In this document: one piece after another, positions 61,096-64,000 of the stretch | How positions within the stretch are numbered: the stretch's first letter is position 1 | Layout of the letters: each line of letters starts with the position of its first letter | From: Thermopetrobacter sp. TC1 | GTDB lineage: Bacteria > Pseudomonadota > Alphaproteobacteria > Rhizobiales > Aestuariivirgaceae | Assembly: GCF_000746275.1 (NCBI RefSeq) | Contig: NZ_KN050829.1 | Coordinates: 134,129-198,128 of the forward strand | Length of the DNA: 64,000 nt | Reading direction: 5' to 3' | Translations under genes and position numbers: made by a program | The notes under the pieces: model-generated | What the model was told of the DNA's origin: nothing | The model's input: the letters and a program-made list of their open reading frames with translations, nothing else | Database searches by the model: none

Positions 61096-61521
61096 ATGGC
61101 AGAGACGTCGAAGGCCGGCACGACCGGGAATCGGGCAAGGAAGGTCCTCGTGGTGGAGGACAACGAGCTCAACATGAAGCTCTTCAACGACCTGCTCGAA
61201 TCCCAGGGATATGAAGTGATCCAGACGCGCGATGGCTTGAGCGCGCTCGATCTGGCGCGCGCACACCGGCCTGATCTCATCATCATGGACATTCAGCTGC
61301 CGGAAGTGCCGGGAACGGATGTCATCAAGTGGCTGAAGGAGGATGAGAGCCTTCGCCATATTCCGGTCATCGCGGTCACGGCCTTCGCCATGAAGGGCGA
61401 TCAGGAGCGCATTCGCGAATCCGGCTGCGAAGCCTACATGTCCAAACCGATCACGGTCACGGAATTCCTGGAGACGGTGCGCCGTTTCCTGGAAGGACGC
61501 GACGAGCAGGGAGGGAGCTGA
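61096..61521 (+). CDS. divK: Single-domain response regulator DivK
   Basis: A 141-residue receiver-only protein. Acidic pocket: [18 protein letters not shown]; phosphorylation site Asp65 in [12 protein letters not shown]; Thr/Ala and Lys sites in [12 protein letters not shown] and [11 protein letters not shown]. This is closely like Caulobacter DivK, which controls CtrA through the DivL-CckA pathway. Placement directly before pleD supports it. The start at 61096 or 61081 is open; 61096 gives the usual length. The upstream gap contains a single GTTAACC half-site. Confidence 0.94.
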   Translation: MAETSKAGTTGNRARKVLVVEDNELNMKLFNDLLESQGYEVIQTRDGLSALDLARAHRPDLIIMDIQLPEVPGTDVIKWLKEDESLRHIPVIAVTAFAMKGDQERIRESGCEAYMSKPITVTEFLETVRRFLEGRDEQGGS

Positions 61522-61524
61522 TCC

Positions 61525-62895
61525 ATGAGCGCCCGTGTGCTCGTCGTTGACGATATCCTGGCCAACGTCCGCCTGCTGGAGGCCAAGCTGCAGTCGGAAT
61601 ACTTCGAGGTGGCCACGGCCATGAACGGCATTGATGCGCTGGAAAAGGTGCAGCGCATCAAGCCGGATATCGTGCTGCTCGATGTGATGATGCCGGGCAT
61701 GGACGGGCTGGAGGTCTGCCGCCGCATCAAGTCCAATCCCGAGACCCAGCACATTCCGGTGATCATGGTCACCGCGCTCGATCAGCCCGAGGACAAGGTG
61801 CGCGGGCTGGAGGCGGGGGCGGATGATTTCCTCACCAAGCCGGTCAACGACATCGCCCTGTTCTCGCGGGTGAAGTCGCTTGTGCGGCTGAAGATGCTCA
61901 TGGATGAGCTGCTTGCCCGCGGCGCGTCCGAAGGCATGGGCGGCCGCCCGCTGCTCTCCGAGGAGGAGGAGAAGCGCCCCGGCCGCATCCTGTTCGTGGA
62001 CGATCGTGAGCGCCTCTATGGCCGGGTCAAGGCGGCGCTGGAGGGGCATCATCATCTCGATTTCGTCAATGATCCCCTCAAGGCCCTGGAGGAGGTGGAG
62101 CGCCACGATTATGAGCTCATCATGGTCAACATGGACATGGAGAGCTACGACGGCCTCAGGCTGTGCTCGCAGTTCCGCTCGCTGGAGGCGACGCGGCAGG
62201 TGCCCATCCTCATCATCATCGACCCTGATGATACCGCACGCCTGGCCAAGGCGCTGGAGCTGGGCGTGAACGACTATCTCATGCGCCCCATCGATCCGCA
62301 GGAGACGCTGGCCCGCGTCAACACCCAGATCCGCCGTTCGCGCTACACCCGTAAGCTGCGCGAGAACGTGCGCCGCTCCATTGCGCTGTCCGTCACCGAT
62401 CCGCTCACCGGCCTTTACAACCGCCGTTACATGACCACCCATGGCGAGGCGCTGGTGGACGAGGCAGCCAATCGCGGCAAGGCCTTTTCACTGCTCATGC
62501 TGGATCTGGATCACTTCAAGCGCATCAACGACGAATATGGTCATGATGTCGGCGACCGCGTGCTGCAGGAGCTGGCCCGCCGCTTGAAGGCGCATGTGCG
62601 CCGGCTCGATATCGTTTGCCGCATTGGTGGTGAGGAGTTCGTGGTGCTGCTGCCGGGCACGCCTGTGGATATTGCCCAGCGCGTGGCCGAACGCCTGCGC
62701 ATCGCCATTGCCGAAGAGCCGTTCCAGGTGGGCACGCCTGAGGAGCCCCTGTCCCTGAATGTGACAACATCGATCGGCGTGGCCGGCTTTGAGCGCTCGG
62801 ATGATACGCTGGAGTCCATCCTCAAGCGCGCCGATGAGGCTCTTTATGAGGCCAAGAACGCCGGGCGCAACCGCGTTGTCCTGCACGCGGCCTGA
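61525..62895 (+). CDS. pleD: Response regulator diguanylate cyclase PleD
   Basis: A 456-residue protein with two receiver domains and a GGDEF domain. The first receiver has Asp53 (VLLDVMMPGMDG). The second receiver, about residues 155-270, has its site changed to an Asn context (LIMVNMDMESYDG), as in PleD, where it is an adaptor. The active site is GGEEF (residues 368-372), with an RRLD inhibitory I-site ahead of it. It makes c-di-GMP and drives the swarmer-to-stalked or similar transition. It starts 3 bases after divK. Confidence 0.95.
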   Translation: MSARVLVVDDILANVRLLEAKLQSEYFEVATAMNGIDALEKVQRIKPDIVLLDVMMPGMDGLEVCRRIKSNPETQHIPVIMVTALDQPEDKVRGLEAGADDFLTKPVNDIALFSRVKSLVRLKMLMDELLARGASEGMGGRPLLSEEEEKRPGRILFVDDRERLYGRVKAALEGHHHLDFVNDPLKALEEVERHDYELIMVNMDMESYDGLRLCSQFRSLEATRQVPILIIIDPDDTARLAKALELGVNDYLMRPIDPQETLARVNTQIRRSRYTRKLRENVRRSIALSVTDPLTGLYNRRYMTTHGEALVDEAANRGKAFSLLMLDLDHFKRINDEYGHDVGDRVLQELARRLKAHVRRLDIVCRIGGEEFVVLLPGTPVDIAQRVAERLRIAIAEEPFQVGTPEEPLSLNVTTSIGVAGFERSDDTLESILKRADEALYEAKNAGRNRVVLHAA

Positions 62896-62951
62896 CACGT
62901 TGGGCTCTTAAGCCCGCGTCTGGCAGCTTCAGCATACTACACGACACCCCC

Positions 62952-63062
62952 ATCGTCATACCGGCGAAAGCCGGTATCTCAGGCCATTGATTCATGCGTT
63001 TGTGGCCCGAGACCCCGGCTGATCTACGGGGTGACGAGAAAGATGGAAACGGTGTGTCGTGT
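62952..63062 (+). repeat. Dispersed repeat B, copy 2
   Basis: It starts with the palindrome TACCGGCGAAAGCCGGTA and ends GTGACGAGAAAGATGGAAAC. The end is alike to the copy at 45520-45634. The palindrome lies just past the pleD stop and could act in transcription ending, though there is no T-run. Confidence 0.5.
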
Positions 63063-63095
63063 AGTGTGCAGCTTCAGGCCTTTTTTCCGCAAAAC

Positions 63096-63113
63096 TTGGC
63101 ATGCCTCTTGCTT
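63096..63113 (+). promoter_or_regulatory. Sigma-54-type promoter (-24/-12)
   Basis: TTGGCATGCCTCTTGCTT has GG and GC ten bases apart and matches TGGCAC-N5-TTGC at all but one of the consensus positions. It points to the right, towards a terminator at 63319-63356, with no recognised gene between. Confidence 0.55.
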
Positions 63114-63119
63114 CAATGG

Positions 63120-63356
63120 GGAGCAAACGCCCGGGTGTCGCGCCATGAAACAGGCGGCTGTGCATTCGGGCCGTGATGCCTGCCATTGCGGGTTCCGCCG
63201 CATCACCCGCAAACTCCATGGCAGGCCGGCCAGTCCGTCATGGGCGGACATGATGGACCGCCGCGGACTGGCCACCTCATGCCGGGGGGCATCCGGCCGT
63301 CGTTGGGGAGAGTCAAGCAAAAGGGCCGGCGCTTTCAGACAAGCGTCGGCCCTTTT
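63120..63356 (+). ncRNA. Candidate sigma-54-dependent small RNA
   Basis: About 235 bases between a sigma-54-type promoter and a strong terminator-like hairpin. Inside are a perfect 10-bp inverted repeat (GGCCAGTCCG at 63217-63226 with CGGACTGGCC at 63263-63272) and a small ATGCC/GGCAT hairpin. A reading frame passes through, but it is rich in Arg, Gly and Ser and ignores the stems. An RNA explains the parts better than a protein. Confidence 0.4.
63319..63356. terminator. Terminator hairpin between the candidate small RNA and rpmG
   Basis: AAAAGGGCCGGCGCTT (63319-63334) pairs with AAGCGTCGGCCCTTTT (63341-63356) with one mismatch and a 6-base loop. T-runs are on both sides, so it can end transcription from the left (candidate RNA) and from rpmG on the minus strand. 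Confidence 0.8.
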
Positions 63357-63393
63357 CCCATCCGGATTCTGATCCGCTTCTGGCGCGGGCGGC

Positions 63394-63561
63394 TTACTTG
63401 ATCTTCGCCTCGCGGAATTCCACGTGCTTGCGCACCACGGGATCATACTTGCGCTTCACCAGCTTGCCGGTGATGTTGCGGGTGTTCTTCTTGGTCACGT
63501 AATAATAGCCCGTGCCGGCGGAGCTCACCAGCTTGATCTTGATGGTTGTTGCTTTGGCCAT
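63394..63561 (-). CDS. rpmG: 50S ribosomal protein L33
   Basis: A 55-residue ribosomal protein: [20 protein letters not shown], then [20 protein letters not shown] and [11 protein letters not shown]. This is the zinc-free L33 form without the Cys pairs. The start at 63561 begins the conserved sequence; the longer frame adds non-conserved residues. Its terminator lies 38 bases downstream. Confidence 0.96.
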   Translation of the reverse strand: MAKATTIKIKLVSSAGTGYYYVTKKNTRNITGKLVKRKYDPVVRKHVEFREAKIK

Positions 63562-63736
63562 GGCTTGAATCTCCTGCCTCTTCTGCCGTTTGCCGACAGA
63601 CAAAACCTCACCACCCCGCCGCCCCGGCGGGCGTGCGAACTGTTGCGCAGCGTATCGCCCAAGCTGATGCGCAAGTCAATACCTGCCTGTCGCGGATCGG
63701 AGCGCACGAAGACACTCGACGCCGGGAATGGGTGCA

Positions 63737-64000
63737 TCAATGCGCATCATCGCCCTGAAGCTGCCGCTCCAGCAGGCGGCAGAATTTCAGGCCATAGAGA
63801 AAGGTGGCCCAGGAAAGGTGAATCCACAGAAGAAAGAACAGGGCCGAGGCCACGCTGCCGTAGATGCTCTCGTAAGTCTGCGAGCGCGAGACATAGAGCA
63901 CGAACAGCCAGCGCGTGGCGCTCCACACCAGTGCGGCCAGAAAGGAGCTGATCGCCACCGCCCGCATGTCCATGCGCCGGTTGGGCGCGCGGGCATAAAG
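63737..64000 (-). CDS. YihY/BrkB-family membrane protein, C-terminal part
   Basis: Partial gene leaving the right edge; 87 residues are visible. The end of the sixth-helix region reads SSFLAALVWSATRWLFVLYV, then YGSVASALFFLLWIHLSWA with the last helix, typical of YihY/virulence factor BrkB (UPF0761) proteins. These are inner-membrane proteins of uncertain role, once mis-named RNase BN. The C-terminus is short. Confidence 0.85.
   Translation of the reverse strand, partial: LYARAPNRRMDMRAVAISSFLAALVWSATRWLFVLYVSRSQTYESIYGSVASALFFLLWIHLSWATFLYGLKFCRLLERQLQGDDAH

Overview
The window is GC-rich and densely coded, and looks like the chromosome of an alphaproteobacterium. The evidence is an alphaproteobacterial-type ParE and ribosomal protein S4, DUF2842 and DUF3572 genes, an EipB (DUF1849) gene, a divK-pleD pair, and a perfect CtrA-type box (TTAA-N7-TTAA). 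I cannot place it below class level. No rRNA, tRNA, CRISPR array or transposase gene was seen.

Layout. 0-4.6 kb: end of a Lol permease, lolD, a histone-deacetylase-fold gene that has lost its catalytic residues, then queA and tgt for queuosine tRNA modification. The HDAC-like gene, queA and tgt overlap by ATGA, and this Tgt has lost its usual zinc ligands. 4.6-13.2 kb: a GT-C-like membrane protein, a small secreted protein, parE, an L,D-transpeptidase, small envelope genes and a CDF metal transporter. 13.3-20.2 kb: a sulfhydrylase gene with a foldable leader, a HEPN gene with an overlapping partner, rpsD, and a conspicuously AT-rich SIR2-HerA anti-phage module. 20.2-26.7 kb: murI, a TrmJ-type methyltransferase, alaS and recA, whose upstream region carries three GAAC direct repeats.

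26.9-27.6 kb is a striking non-coding stretch with five perfect inverted repeats, one of them a good minus-strand terminator. Then come a TolC-like gene, an amidase, tatABC, a fructosamine-kinase-like gene, an unknown gene and an EamA permease. 36.2-42.9 kb is a translationally coupled corrin-ring operon (cbiX-cobH-cobL-cobI-cbiG/cobJ-cobM, reading leftwards). A nitroreductase-HAD pair follows, then about 1 kb of intergenic DNA holding a CtrA box, a terminator and dispersed repeats. 45.7-51.0 kb holds two ubiquinone loci: ubiD-ubiX and the oxygen-independent hydroxylation set ubiT-ubiU-ubiV. 51.2-64 kb: a Wza-like export lipoprotein, a divergent puuA/puuB-like pair, a 2-hydroxyacid dehydrogenase, eipB, dinB, a ROK kinase, a HAD gene, DUF3572, divK-pleD, a candidate sigma-54-driven small RNA, rpmG and the end of a YihY-family gene.

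Together the genes suggest a quinone-based organism able to make ubiquinone with and without oxygen, making cobalamin with early cobalt insertion, exporting folded proteins by Tat, and running CtrA/DivK/PleD cell-cycle control. The least explained items are the metal-site losses in the HDAC-queA-tgt unit, the HEPN pair, the hairpin cluster near recA, and two small-RNA-like loci.
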